DNA of 64,000 bases from Odobenus rosmarus divergens. Lineage: Eukaryota; Chordata; Mammalia; Carnivora; Odobenidae. The stretch's first letter is position 1, and every line of letters starts with the position of its first letter. Positions 23,070 to 34,842 of the stretch are shown here, in pieces. The translations under genes and the position numbers were made by a program. The stretch covers positions 5,037,570 through 5,101,569 of the forward strand of contig NW_004450285.1 in assembly GCF_000321225.1 (NCBI RefSeq). Direction: 5' to 3'. The notes under the pieces are model-generated. The model searched no databases, was not told the DNA's origin, and saw nothing but the letters and a program-made list of their open reading frames with translations.

Positions 23070-23589
23070 CTCCAGGTCAAAGGGAAGTAGACTGTGTACA
23101 ATGGAAGAGAAGCAATAATTCGGGTAACTATAAACCCTGGTTTGCCCTTAAGAGGACTGGTTTACATTTACTGTCTTCGTGTAACTTTCCCACTTCATGA
23201 TAGTTCCCACTTTGACCTTCAAATACGACCTGATTTGGATATGGATCATATGATCACAGCAAATATCAATAGTAGCTCAGCTCATTATTTAACAAAGATG
23301 ACAAGTATAATATTGTGATTAGTTTTAACAATACATTGTTAAACTTATAACAAACCCAAATGTATAGCTTTGACAGCAGAGGAAGCCAGTTGGAAGAGTG
23401 ACATTTCTGGACAGTGTGAAAAAGGGTGGATGGAATTGGAAACACTCGTTCAGCTGAGATGTGGGAAACAGAGTTAACTACTATCACATATATTGTAATG
23501 TGAAAATGTATTGGGTGTCACTTTAGGGTGGAGATAGTAGCAAATTTAGAAGGACCCTTAGCGCCCTAACTGCCTGACCTCTTCTACCT
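23070..23589. other. Unassigned
   Basis: Two opposed frames (74 and 73 codons) overlap at 23266-23318 with no recognisable product. Confidence 0.5.
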
Positions 23590-24013
23590 CTCCAGTTTTC
23601 CCCTGCAGCATTTTCCCTCTCGTGCAGTTTGCATCACATACTTTGTCCCTCTTTTGGTTTCTTGAATGCAGTTGTCTGCCTCAGAACCCACACATCCAGT
23701 TTTCCTTACTCTGATCTCTGTAGTGAAACAGTCTTTCCTCTCCTCTTCTCCTCTGGGCACCCTCCACTCCAGTCCCCCCAACCTCCATTTAAATCCCCTC
23801 TTCTTAGGTCATGCAATAGTACTTTTTTAAGCCTGTTTTTTGTGTGAGTCCCAGCTAAACATTAACAGTAAATTTTTTTCCCCTTCTCTGCATTTATCTC
23901 AATTTATAACAATATGTTTGTGCTATTATTTGGTGATTCTTTGTCTTTTCCATTGGACTGTTAGTTCTGTGATTTTAATGTATTTGACATATCTGGCATT
24001 AAATAAATACTTG
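23590..24013 (+). repeat. L2 LINE 3' end, sense
   Basis: Ends with TCCATTGGACTGTTAGTTCT, then GACATATCTGGCATTAAATA and AATACTTGTAG, the L2 3' end pattern. The upstream CT-rich text is consistent with the L2 3' region but diverged. Opposing frames at 23584-23847 are chance. Confidence 0.5.
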
Positions 24014-25020
24014 TAGCAAGTATGTGTGACTATAGGGAAACAGTTTAATAGAAGTAAAATTTAATAAAGACTCCAGCTGTCCAGATGCAAAATGGGCTGC
24101 TTTTAAATTACTAAGCTTGTGATCACTTGACATTTTTAACCAGAGGATGAATGACCATCTGTCAGTGATAAGGATGTTCCAGAAGGGTTTATACAAAAAA
24201 ATGGAGTGGGAAGTTGATGGCCTCTAAAGTCTTTTCTGACCTTTATATTCTGTGACTTACAAATGAACTCTACAGTACAACTTGCTTATAAATTAGAACT
24301 GCCAGTATTTTATAAATAATCCTAATTATTCTGAAATATTAATAGGATGAGACCACTGATGATTGAACATTAAATTTCTGATCAATATTGATTAAAACAA
24401 TGAGAACAAAGAGATGATTTTCTTTGTTTTTCTTTCTTTTCCAGATGAAGATTTGAAGACATAAATTAATTCAAGGAGGTGTCAAGTTGAAGTTTGGGAT
24501 AGATTAGAACTCAAGATTCAGGAAGTCTCCTTTGCATGTTGGATAATGAGTTTCTGAATTCTTTAACTTTTTAAAACATGAGGAAAATAACCATATTATT
24601 TGGTATACTGAATGATTAGAACTAAAATAATGTAAAAGCTTTTTCAATTTCCCAATGTAATTACAGCTAAATTCAGAAAATTCTGCAATTTTCATTTCCT
24701 TGGTTTCTGATATCAAAAACTATATATGATGCCAAATATTATAATATGTCACATTTCCTTTCCATAAAATCAGTGCTTCAAAACATACATCTAATTGCTT
24801 CTAAGAACTTGTCATGTTATAAAAAAATCTTTATAAAATTAGACATTTGTAATGTATCAGATACCATCATAAAAATACTATTTTCACTAACTCATAGCAA
24901 TGTTTTCAGTAATAACTGATGTTATTTTAAAATTTAAATTATGTGTTATTATGAAATGCATTCACCATTATCCATATGCATGATGTTTATTTTCTTTTTG
25001 TTTTATTTAATTCTTTTTTA
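24014..25020. other. Unassigned, splice-acceptor-like tract
   Basis: A strong acceptor-like sequence (TTTTTCTTTCTTTTCCAG) ends at about 24444, followed by ATGAAGATTTGAAG. The frame stops after a few codons. No donor or partner exon is evident. Confidence 0.45.
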
Positions 25021-25375
25021 GTGCTTACCTAATGCTACATCCTTTTCATTTATTTATTTATTTTTTTTAAAAGACTTTATTTTTAAGTAATCTCAGTACC
25101 CAATATGGGGCTTGAACTTACAACCTGTGATCAAAAGTCACATGCTTTACCAACTGAGCCAGCCAGGTACCCCGGCAAATGCTTTTTAAATATTAGCTCA
25201 TTAAGCCCTGATAAGAACCCTCCAATAGAACCACATTTTTAAATTTACAGAAGAGGACACTAAGATAAATAGGTATTTAAGATGCATAAATAGATGTTAT
25301 AAGCAGTGAAACTAAGATTTGAACCAAAGCAGTCTGGTTGTAGATTGATACCCTTAATCATTATGTGATAGCAAC
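25021..25375 (-). repeat. MIR SINE, antisense, split by an old SINE
   Basis: Left scrap GTGCTTACCTAATGCTACAT and right part (AATATTAGCTCATTAAGCCC, TTTACAGAAGAGGACACTAA, AACTAAGATTTGAACCAAAG, AGTCTGGTTGTAG, TTAATCATTATGTGATA) follow antisense MIR order. A 125-bp old CAN-type SINE interrupts them. Confidence 0.6.
25047..25174 (-). mobile_element. Old, short CAN-SINE subfamily, antisense
   Basis: ATTTATTTATTT, AAAAGACTTTATTTTTAAGT, then AATATGGGGCTTGAACTTAC and CAACTGAGCCAGCCAGGTAC. The head ends in GAGCCAGCCAGG rather than GAGCCACCCAGG and the body is about 125 bp, without the CT-rich section. I take it as an old tRNA-derived SINE subfamily shared more widely in carnivores. Confidence 0.8.
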
Positions 25376-26752
25376 TAAATATTAACAGTGCAGTCAGATA
25401 AAAAATAAGCAAAAGTATTTTGCTCCATTCCTCCCTCATATCTCTTACCATGTCTTAGAGGTAAGCATACTTAGCCTTTAGTGTTCATAACTGTTTCTGG
25501 TAGATATCACCATAACTATAAGCACCTTTAAATACCTTTATTTACTAATTTTTTTAATGTGTAAATTTGAACATACTACTTCTAATTCTTTTTCAACTTC
25601 CATCCCCATATTTTTGTTAGTTGTGTTTTGGGTATTTTAGTTCCTGACAAGTTATGCTTATGTAATCATTATTTAACTTAGAACCAAGTATTGTGAAAGA
25701 CATATAATCCAATGCCATTAAAATTTGGGATCATTTTACCTTCTCTCCTTATAATTGTTCAGAATTATGCTATACTTTTCTTTGCTTAAATGAAGAACAT
25801 GTCTTTATCATACAACTTTATGATAAAATCCACAGATTTTCTGTATTTTTATTTGCTTTATTAAAGAGGTATTATGATGGCCTCCTGATTCATTGGTCAT
25901 ATATGTCAAATACCAGATTCCATTTTATACATAATCATTGCAACAGATTTTACAATATGGCTATTTCCTATAATAATATCAGTATGTATGTATGTAAATA
26001 TACCTAAGTGAATCACTCATTATGCTTAAAGATTTTTATAGATAAGCATAATAAGTATGTATTAGTATAATAGGAAAATTATATATATTTGTAATCAATT
26101 TATGAATTTTTCCAGCTTGAAATTTATTAGTATTACATAGGATGTATTTTTAGCTCTTTAGTTAATAGAGCCATTTATATTGCTATGATAATCCTCTAGT
26201 CTCCAAGGAATATAAAGTAATTATACCAAGTTTCCTATTGAAAAATTTTAATACTGAGTTACGCTTTCCTCACTGGGTCAGCTACACATATCCTTTTCTG
26301 TCCTCTCAACAAAATCAGTAGTTCTGAGACTTAAAAACAAACCCATTTCAGTTTTCCCAGTACATTAAGATATTATGCTTGCTCACTGTGATTGTCACTT
26401 AAATTTTCAAGGAAACTTTTTAGTGTATTCTCATCATTAGATGCTCTTTCTTTATCTGCTTCTTATAATGGTATTGAATGAAGTGCTAAATATTCTGAGT
26501 GGCCTAGTTGCTGAGATTTCTTTGTTAAGAGAACATGGACATTGCTCATTCACAAGATTATACCTTTCCTACCCCACTTAAGGGGAGGATCCAGGAGAAA
26601 AAGAGAAGGGGAGAGACATATCATTAGTAGGATGACAATAATCTAAAGAAAAACAGTGGGAAATGATGTCTAGGAACAACATGCATATTTTATTCACATG
26701 AAGAATTTTATTTTCTCTGGATAATTCTGAACAATTATAAGGATATTTGCCT
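25376..26752. other. Unassigned AT-rich DNA
   Basis: Long AT-rich stretch with a TATGTATGTATG run at about 25983. No repeat named. Confidence 0.5.
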
Positions 26753-26930
26753 GGGGCGCCTGGGTGGCTCAGTCAGTTAAGTGGCTGCCTTCGGCTCAGG
26801 TCATGATCCCAGAGTCCTGGGATCAAGTGCCGCATCAGGCTCCCTGCTCCATGGGGAGCCTGCTTCTCCCTCTGCCTGCCTCTCTGCCTACTAGTGCTTC
26901 TATCTCTCTGTCAAATAAAAAAAAAACTTT
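26753..26930 (+). mobile_element. CAN-SINE, full length
   Basis: Intact head GGGGCGCCTGGGTGGCTCAG, TCATGATCCCAGAGTCCTGG, then the CTGCCTGCCTCTCTGCCTAC variant of the CT-rich part, seen also at 53376 but not in most other copies. It ends TCTGTCAAATAAAAAAAAAA. No clear target-site duplication; AT-rich, perhaps slipped, DNA follows. The frame 26764-26946 is the SINE itself. Confidence 0.94.
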
Positions 26931-26935
26931 AAATA

Positions 26936-27090
26936 TGTATACATAATACATGTTATATAAAATTTATACATGTTATACGTACATAAATATTATGTATATT
27001 TAATATATACACATATCAGACACAGTATACATACATCATATCACACAAAAAACATATGTGTATGTATAATATATGTATATAAATGATTGG
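26936..27090. repeat. TA/TG-rich low-complexity tract
   Basis: Imperfect runs of TATA, CATA and TGTA (for example ACATGTTATATAAAATTTAT and a near copy ACATGTTATACGTACATAAA). It is a decayed microsatellite right after the SINE tail and may have started from it. Confidence 0.75.
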
Positions 27091-27560
27091 TATATTTACA
27101 TATACTTGTCTTTCCAATGAATTTATGAGGACTAGATATATTCAAATTAATAAGCTATAAAAATATTCAGGATATAATAAATAGCATGGACCATAAATGT
27201 GGAAATTGATAAGCTAATCGAACCATAACAGAGGCAGTGCTTAAAAGATTGTGAAAATAGAAACACAGATAGATAGATAGATATAATTTGTCATAAATAT
27301 ACCTAATACTTTTTCATTATTTTCACATGTTAAAATTCACCATGTTGTTAAAATGTTACTAAGGTCTTAAAGATATTTATATCAGAGTTTGTAGCTATTG
27401 TCAGGTATGATGCTGTCTCTTTGTTTTAATCCAAACATTCCTCTTCAATATCTAGATATTTTTCTTGGGTTCACATTTTGAAAGTCAATGTAAATAACTT
27501 CTATTTTGACCAATAGCATGAAGTTGCTTTGAGCTAATTATGCAAAACATTTTCAATATT
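27091..27560. other. Unassigned
   Basis: Only the small GATA repeat is recognised. Confidence 0.5.
27268..27288. repeat. Short GATA microsatellite
   Basis: AGATAGATAGATAGATATA: about four tandem GATA units inside AT-rich sequence. Confidence 0.85.
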
Positions 27561-27568
27561 ATTTAAAC

Positions 27569-27764
27569 CAGTAGTTCCTAAACGAAGGTGGTTTTATGCT
27601 CAAGCAGACCTATAACAATGTCTATTTTGATGTCACAATTTGGAGAGTGGGTGCTGCTGACATATGGTGGGCTAAAGCCCGGGGTGCTGTAAAACATTCC
27701 ACAACACACAGAACCTCCCACATTTGACCCAAAATGTTGATATTGCCAAGGCTGAGAAACCATG
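27569..27764 (+). mobile_element. MER5A (hAT-Charlie MITE)
   Basis: A 196-bp element starting CAGTAGTTCCTAAAC and ending GGCTGAGAAACCATG, whose ends are imperfect inverted repeats. Inside are TTTTGATGTCACAATTTG, GTGGGTGCTGCTGACAT, CATTCCACAACACACAG and GACCCAAAATGTTGATATTG, in MER5A order. The 8-bp flanks ATTTAAAC and CTTTAAGC match at 6 of 8 positions, as expected for an old hAT duplication. No transposase. A frame at 27578-27763 (minus) is a shadow. Confidence 0.85.
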
Positions 27765-27772
27765 CTTTAAGC

Positions 27773-28215
27773 AAGTTCTATTCAGTCCCTACATTTAGAG
27801 AATCACTGAAGATCATTAAAAGAAGTAGCCCAAATTCCTGTGTGACCTAAGTAGCATTAAGTAGAATCAAGTTCTTATTTTGTATTTCAAACTCATTTAA
27901 AAAAAAACAACAATTTCAAAACCTCCACTCAAGTAATGATTTTTTTGTTTCTTTCTAAATTTGTTGATTGGGGGCATATAATCATATCTTAATAATTCTT
28001 TACATTGGGATCAAGTCCTTTTGTTTAGGACCATGACAGAGGCATAGCAAAATAAATTAGGCATGTCTGTGTTCAGCGGGACAGGTTTCCACAGAGGACC
28101 CAGAGATTGTATATTGTAATCCACTCTTTCCTGAAAAGCATTTTGTGAAACCAGAAGAATAGAACGTGGGAGCTAATCTAGACCCTCTGACCTCTCTAGG
28201 CAACATTCAAACTAA
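27773..28215. other. Unassigned
   Basis: No feature seen between the MER5A and the SINE. Confidence 0.5.
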
Positions 28216-28228
28216 ATAATGCTATGTT

Positions 28229-28414
28229 GGGGCACCTGGGTGGCTCAGTCGTTAAGCATCTGCCTTCGGCTCAGGTCATGATCCCAGGGTCCTGGGAATG
28301 AGCCCCGCATCAGGCTCCCTGCTCAGCGGGGAGTCTGCTTCTCCCTCTCCCACTCCCCCTGCTTGTGTTCCGTCTCTCGCTGTGTCTCTCTCTGTCAAAT
28401 AAATAAAATCTTAA

Positions 28415-28444
<30 letters not shown>
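28229..28444 (+). mobile_element. CAN-SINE with long TAAA tail
   Basis: Head GGGGCACCTGGGTGGCTCAG, arctoid-type body, CTGTCAAATAAATAAAATC, then about nine tandem AATA units. Target-site duplication AATAATGCTATGTT on the left and AATAATGCTTTGTA on the right (28445-28458). The tail is a likely length-variable microsatellite. Confidence 0.95.
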
Positions 28445-28450
<6 letters not shown>

Positions 28451-28458
28451 GCTTTGTA

Positions 28459-29959
28459 GACCAAAAAAAAAAAAAAAATTAAGTTATCCTTAGAAAAAAT
28501 ACTTCCAACCTTCTTTAGCATCCAGTTCAACTCAAATGAAATGATTGAGGTAGTGTATAGTGCAAAGTAAACCAGGATCACTGACATCCTTAATTTGTTC
28601 TCAAAATATGATGTGGGATGAAAGGTATTAAACTAAATGATTTGTTGCCATGAGACCAAAGTACTGTGAGTGAACTCCAGAAAAGTTGCTCTGTTAAAGT
28701 CCATTGCAAATTATGTTCTATCTGGAGTAAAAAATATGTTCTGCATCTCACTCTCAGTATATTTATAATTAGCTTCTTAATCAGTTTATTAAATGTGGCT
28801 CTAGTAACATTTTAAATTCCCTTTTAGATCTATTTCTGTGAAGAATGTCTCATAAAGTGTCATTTATATATGTCAGTGTGTACATCTTGGACCATGCATA
28901 TATATGTCTGATATATATTTGATGTGTGTGTGTATATATATATATCTATATATATATACATATATATACTTAAAATGGCTATAAATATAAATATTTATAA
29001 ATATAAGCTTTAATCTACCTAAAGAATAAGTATACAATGAGGGACGCTGAACATTTGTGTCACAGTTATTTATTCCTTTATGGGAAACCATACTCTGAAT
29101 TATCAGGGAGGTAGCTTTGTGGTATATACTGAGTTACATTTTTGTTTGTTGATTCATACATTTTAACTAAAAGAAGAAAACATAGTAATTATTTTAAGAT
29201 ACTATTATAAAAACCCAGATCTTCATTGAATGAGGGATGGTTTTACTTCAGTGAAAACAAACATGTTTAATCCATATTACCTCCCTTCAAGGAAGATATA
29301 ATTTGTTGCAGTGTATTGTCAACAAACTATTTTAACACAAGTCAGAGTTGGAAGTAAAATATAGTAAGATGGAGTAATTATATCTGATTGGGTTGAAAAC
29401 AATCATCATTAAGAAAATGACTTTTGGGCTAGGTTTTGAGGAATTAGGAAGATTTCCATAAATAAAGGATAAAGGTATCAAGATGCAGTTTCAGGCAACA
29501 TATTCTTTCTTACAGTCAATTAAATTTAATTTCTGATAATGCATTTTGTTTTCTACAAACTTTCAATAAAAATGTGAGATCATAGTTTATTATAATCTGA
29601 TCATAATACATGAGAGTAAATTCAGACAAATTGTCATACCCTCTGTAATTTTTAGAATACATGCCATTTCTTTACTTAAGTTAGCTCATAGTAAAATCAT
29701 AATAATTATAATAATTTCTAAAAGTACACACTTTTGAGTTTAGTGTTCCATCACATCAGCATGTACTTTGTGTTGTAGTGTGGTTAGTAAATTTATTTCT
29801 CTTTGCTTTCTCATGGTCTCCAAGCACACGAAAAAGTCTCTACAGTTTCATTTCAGTTTATATATGACATAGCAGTGCAAAGTAAAGTTGGCGTGGGAAA
29901 GATAGATCAGACATGCAGGGTTGTATAATTCAGTTAAAAAATCTAGAGTTAATGCTGAG
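28459..29959. other. Mostly unassigned
   Basis: Holds a poly-A run (28464-28478) and the TG/TA repeat at 28916. The rest, to 29959, has no SINE or L1. Confidence 0.5.
28916..28990. repeat. TG/TA microsatellite
   Basis: GATGTGTGTGTGTATATATA followed by TATCTATATATATATACATA and more TA. A compound dinucleotide repeat. The Tyr/Ile-rich minus-strand frame at 28873-29091 is this repeat translated. Confidence 0.85.
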
Positions 29960-30200
29960 CGAGTGGATGACATTTAGAACAGGGAGACCAAATAGGATAA
30001 TGCCGTCAGGTAAGAGATGGGGTAGGAACGACGAGATAATGGGCTGGAATGTACATCGGAAGTACAGGCAATATGAGTTATGAGTGTATGAGGATAAACA
30101 AGTAGGAAAGCAGAGGTCATAGGTAACTTTTGGGCTTGAGTTTCAGAAGCTGGGTTGAAGCTGGTGCCCTCTGGAAGTAGTGAAAGAAGCAGGACAGAGG
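29960..30200 (-). repeat. Possible L2 fragment, antisense
   Basis: AACAGGGAGACCAAATAGGA, then GATGGGGTAGGAACGACGAG, and later AGGTAACTTTTGGGCTTGAG, resemble consecutive parts of antisense L2. The match is weak and I could be wrong. The frame at 30117-30431 (minus) overlaps and has no recognisable family. Confidence 0.35.
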
Positions 30201-30984
30201 CAGGGAGATGCGGAGTCTGCTCTCTGACATGCTGAAAGCGAGAGATCTCTGGATAGTCAGTAAACAGAAATAGTCAAGGTTAGGAAAAAAAGTTGGGCTT
30301 GAAATATAGGGGCACACATCCTTAGCATACAGATGACATTTGAAGTGGCAAGAATAGCTGTGAATGCAAAGGAAAAATGGCTGATAGGAGAAGGCAGGAG
30401 ACCCTGGTTGGGATGCCCCCAAACTAAACACAATTAGGACCTTTTCTTCCCATTGTCTCTCTGTGTCGTTTGTTATTTCTTCCCAGGTACACCTTCTCCT
30501 CCAGGATGCACACCTTCTCCCCCAGGATACACAGTGTCAGTATAATATTGCTTTATCGGCACTAAGTGATTCACCTCCTGTCTTTCACTTACAAGCACAA
30601 ACTTCTCATGTTCCCCCAAAGACCAACAGATGACACAGGGCTGCTTCTACTAGTCTTTACTAAGCTGTCTACTAATTTATGTGACTCTTCCCAAGTAACA
30701 AAAATGTTTCAATCCAATTAATTATGCACTAACAAATGTCTACTGTTGGGCATTCCATTCCCTGGAGGATGGGCAAAGAGAAGAACTCTGTTTATAATTC
30801 CTGTTAACACCTCTCAAATTATGTATGATAGAATCTGGCTCCTCTGCCAGGCAATATAACCTGTTCTGCTAAGTGTCGGAAAATATTCCAGCCTTAACCA
30901 CCTGCAAAACTGTAATGAAGGCAGAGAATAGTACTATAATTGAATATGGTTGGTACTTTATTCTCCTTTGTTGCTCTTTTTCCT
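30201..30984. other. Unassigned with a small duplication
   Basis: At about 30488-30533 the segment ACACCTTCTCCTCCAGGAT is repeated as GCACACCTTCTCCCCCAGGA, a small imperfect tandem duplication. Confidence 0.5.
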
Positions 30985-31983
30985 TCACTCAGATCACTCA
31001 CCCCTTCTTTCAGATTCCCTCCCACCTCACTGGCCACACCATCTCAGTAACTGTGGCTGGTTCCCTTTCCTCTTCCCAAATGGTATTCCTCTCACTACAT
31101 GATATTCTGTATCCCCATGACTTTAAATAAACTCTATGTGGTGATGACTTCCAAATGAATAGCCCACGCTTCTGCCACCTCTCTTTACCAATACTATTCC
31201 TCAAGTTTGGACTCCTGTAGCCTATCTCTTTCTTAATGTCACTGTGATATTGATAATGAATATCTGGTAGGCATCTTGGTTGAATATATCCAATAACTAA
31301 CTCGATTTTACTGCCCCCACCCAATTTTCCCAATACCAGTAAGAGCCCCATCATTTACCTGTAGCTCAAGCCAACATACTGAGAGAATCCTTGATTTGTC
31401 TCTTCTCCTGTTAACCCACAGCAAACTGCTTAACCTTTGCTGTTGCCTCAACATTCAAATTATAGCCTCAATCTAATACCATTGCTGCTGCCACAGCCTT
31501 AATGCTTCATCTCTTGCAAAGAATTGGGAATAGTCTTCTAACAGGTGTCACCTCATCTGCCTTCTACCTACCTCCTGGGTAGGGATATGGGGTCAAAATA
31601 ACCCAGTTCATTTCCTCTTCAGGGCCTTTGAGCTTATAGGTCTATCTGCATAATATTTTTCTCCATTATATCTTTGCATGGCTTGTTCTCTTATTTAATT
31701 CAAGTCACTGCTCAAATGAGACCACTTCTGAAAGAGGTAGAATGATTGTCCTTTGTAAAGTATCCCCCGACCTCATCACTTTTTATCTGATGTGTCTGCT
31801 TTATTTTTCATCAGAGTATTGACATTTTATTATGTATTTATATTTATATTTGTTTGCCATCTGCCTCCTTCACTATTAAGTGCTATGAAGGCAGGGACTT
31901 TTCTTTCTCCACTTCTGTATCCCAAGAACTTAAAATACTACCTGACTATTAATATTCAGAATTATTTGTTTAGCAAATGAATG
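30985..31983 (+). repeat. L2 LINE, about 1 kb, sense
   Basis: The longest L2 here. Landmarks in order: CATGACTTTAAATAAACTCT, GATGACTTCCAAATGAATAG, CTGGTAGGCATCTTGG, GCTCAAGCCAACATACTGAG, AGAATCCTTGATTTGTCTCT, GGAATAGTCTTCTAACAGG, TTCAGGGCCTTTGAGC, CACTGCTCAAATGAGACCAC, GAAGGCAGGGACTTTTCTT and a terminal TTTAGCAAATGAATGG. ORF2 is destroyed. Three frames of 62-114 codons here are by chance. Confidence 0.8.
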
Positions 31984-33672
31984 GAATATTCAAGGGATTT
32001 AAAAATTCAAGTCTTTTATGTTTGACATGACTCTGCCTTAAACCTTTACGATTCCATTGGAAGGAATATAGGCAAAATATTTAAGGATAAAGGAAGGCAA
32101 AACATAACAGCATTCTCTGATTAGTTCCACTAATGGTCTTACACATTTGCCTGTGAAAAGCCTGCTTCTCCTAAGTGAGCATTCATGTTTTATCTGTTGC
32201 CGTTATGTTTGTATTAAGAGTCTTTGAAGAGTGCAACCAGACTGTCTTTTTCCTAAGAGTTTTATTTCCTCATGCTGAATGTAGGACTTTTATATTTAGA
32301 AGCACAAACTCTTTCCTAATTATATACAACCTACTGTTCTAAATTTTGCATGCCACTTTGCAGTTTAGTGCTATGTGATTTACTTGCTACCAATTTTGGT
32401 GTCAGAAATTTGACATTTAGATTGCTTTTGAAAAGTAATGGTAAAGTGGAGTTAGTACTGAATGAAACTTAGCATCTGCTTTCTTGGCTCCTTTTTAATT
32501 GTTTTTTTCTTTCACTTATGTCTAATGATCCACCCACAAAGTCATAATAATAGGTCAAATACTCATCATGATTTATAAATTAAGAGAAAATATTTTTAGC
32601 CCTTGGTAAGTTAATTTTCCTGAGAACTTTTCTCAGAAAACAAAGAGATAAAATACAACTTTTATAGTTTGTTAAATAAACACCTACACATTAATTCACA
32701 TTTCTTAAAGACATTGTAATTTATAGAAAGAACCTAGAAGAAACGTTGGTTTATTATGAATTTCTGCCATTAGCTAGACTTATATCGTGGTTTGGAATTT
32801 TAACTAACAAATGAATTATCCCTAACTATTGAACAGCATCACTTGTATTTGTGGTCATATGTTAGGTCTTTCTCTCTCTCCACCCATCTATCTATAAATC
32901 TACGTATACATATAGGTATAGACATACATATGCATATATGTGTGATATATGTAATTATGTGTAAATATAAACGTATAAATATTCAGTCAACAAAGCATTA
33001 ATTAAAATTCATAGCAGTTAAAATGAATAAAAATTCAAATCTTTCTTGTTTTGCTTAATGCCTGTTTTTCTATTCACTAATTCATAAAATTGAGTTTGTG
33101 GGCATTATGTTAAAATACTGCAAAGCCTCTGTGGTAAAATATGGTAATACCTTTTAATAGGACATAAATAACAGTATTATTCAAAATTTCCCTTAGGGGG
33201 TTACCTAATTTTAGTTATACTGTGAGGCAGCTTGAAAAAGGGCAAACTCATTAAAGGACTTCATTGTGAATATTTTCCAACCTGTAAAATAAGATTGAAA
33301 TTACTTTATTTAAAGTTTTGCCTTTGAGCTATTTTTTTCCTTCATTGTAAAAGAGAGCAGCTGGTGGTATTCCCAACTGTTAGCCTAACTTGAAACATTC
33401 TCACACTCCTTTTTGCTTGTTCGGTATTATCCTTAGATATCACAGCTACATAATAAGAATCTCCTTTGGCACTTGAAAATTGAAGATGGGAAGGGCTCAA
33501 ATACTTACACATTTTAGAGTACAGACAAGTGAATTTCTCTTGCAAAAGGTCATATCTGATATTATTCTTATTTTCCATTAAGTCCATGATTTCTAAGCTA
33601 GAACCTTTGTTTTCTGTTTACAGACTGCAATCCAGCTTTGCAGATCACCACAGTCAATTTTACGGTTGATTT
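31984..33672. other. Mostly unassigned
   Basis: Free of young insertions. Low-complexity tract at 32876. The minus-strand frame at 33342-33587 has no family. Confidence 0.5.
32876..32965. repeat. Mixed TA/CA low-complexity tract
   Basis: CTCTCTCTCC, then CATCTATCTATAAATC and TACATATAGGTATAGACATA-type runs. A decayed tetranucleotide/dinucleotide repeat. Confidence 0.65.
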
Positions 33673-33684
33673 AAATGGGCTATA

Positions 33685-33778
33685 TATGTTACAAATGGCA
33701 AGATCTCATTCTTTTTTATGACTGAGTAATATTCCATTGTATATGTAGTATATATAGTATATATATATATATATATAG

Positions 33779-33809
<31 letters not shown>

Positions 33810-34337
33810 TATTTTTCTCTATCCATTCATCTATCAATGGACACTTGGGTTGCTTCCATATCATGGCTATTGTAAATAATGCTGCAATAAACATAGGGGT
33901 GTGTATATCTATTTGAATTAGTGCTTTCATTTTCTTTGGGTAAATACCCAGTAGTGGAATTACTGGATCAAAAAAGAATGAGATCTTACAATTTGCACCA
34001 ACATGGATGAACTTAGAGGGTATAATGCCAAGTAAAATAAGTCAGACAGGGAAAGGCAAATACCATATGATTTCACTCATATGTGGATTTTAAGAAATGA
34101 AACAAACAAAAAGAGACAAACAAAAAAACAGACTCTTAAATATAGAGAATAAACTAGTAGTTGCCAAAGGGAAGGTGAGTAGGGGTTGAGTGAAATAAGT
34201 GAAGGGGATTAAGAGTACACTTATCATTATGAGCATTGACTAATGTATAGAATTGTTGAATCACTATATTGTACACCTGAAGCTAATATAATACTGTATG
34301 TTAATATCCTTTGATTTTAAAAAATGTATGAATAAAT
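33685..34337 (+). mobile_element. L1 3' end with inverted 5' part
   Basis: One L1 insertion with a 12-bp duplication AAATGGGCTATA (33673-33684 and 34338-34349). Right part (about 33971-34337) is L1 sense: AACATGGATGAACTTAGAGG, AAGTAAAATAAGTCAGACAG, TGTACACCTGAAGCTAATAT. Left part (33685 to about 33970) is the antisense of the adjoining upstream L1: CTCATTCTTTTTTATGACTG, TGGCTATTGTAAATAATGC, ACCCAGTAGTGGAATTAC. The ORF2 C-terminal end is readable on the minus strand at 33706-33930, starting MKALIQIDIHTPMFIAALFT. AAAAAAGAATGAGATCTT near the junction also occurs, inverted, near 33694-33711, so the two parts overlap by about 30 bp. Confidence 0.9.
33745..33810. repeat. TA repeat grown inside the L1
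   Basis: Runs of TATATATATATA broken by TAGTATATA, ending CACACACAC, lie within the inverted L1 part at a point where L1 carries a short TA/CA stretch. On the ORF2 strand it reads as Tyr-Ile repeats without a stop. Confidence 0.9.
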
Positions 34338-34349
34338 AAATGGGCTATA

Positions 34350-34718
34350 CAATATTTTTTCAAAGTTAATAAAAGATTTCAGGTTGTTTTGTTTTTGTTT
34401 TTATGGAAAAGAATGTGATAACTTGATTATTTCTTCAATAATTTTGTTGTTTGATACATGTTCTTATAATTATCAAGTATCTCAAATTTTGTATCTTTTT
34501 TGAGGAAAGTATCTCAGAGAGTAAATTACTTCAATTTTTTTATCATAAAAGTTTAGTGATATAATTAAGGATGATTGGCAATTATCTTCTAAATGTTCAG
34601 GTAGACACACAAAACTTAGCCATTGAAATCCATTAATTTTTATGTTATGTGAAATTTTTTAAATGTGAGTAAATCCTGTGAAAGGTAAAACATACTTGTG
34701 CAGCATGCTTACTACATC
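34350..34718. other. Unassigned
   Basis: AT-rich between two L1 fragments. Confidence 0.5.
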
Positions 34719-34842
34719 TTTTTTTCATTGAAGTATAGCTGACATAGAATGTTACATTAGTTTTAGGTATGCAACGTAGTGATTGAACAATTCTATACTT
34801 TACTCAGTGCTCACCACCATAAGTGTAGTCACCATCTGTAGG
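34719..34842 (-). repeat. L1 3'-end fragment, antisense
   Basis: CATTGAAGTATAGCTGACAT, GAATGTTACATTAGTTTTAG, GTGATTGAACAATTCTATAC and CAGTGCTCACCACCATAAG form the antisense of an L1 3' end. It is about 120 bp, truncated, with no clear duplication. Confidence 0.7.

Noticed and set aside
26764..26946. Conserved-looking peptide MAQSVKWLPSAQVMIPESWD
   Set aside because: It is a translated CAN-SINE. Related peptides occur at 9225, 5451 and 56038 for the same reason.
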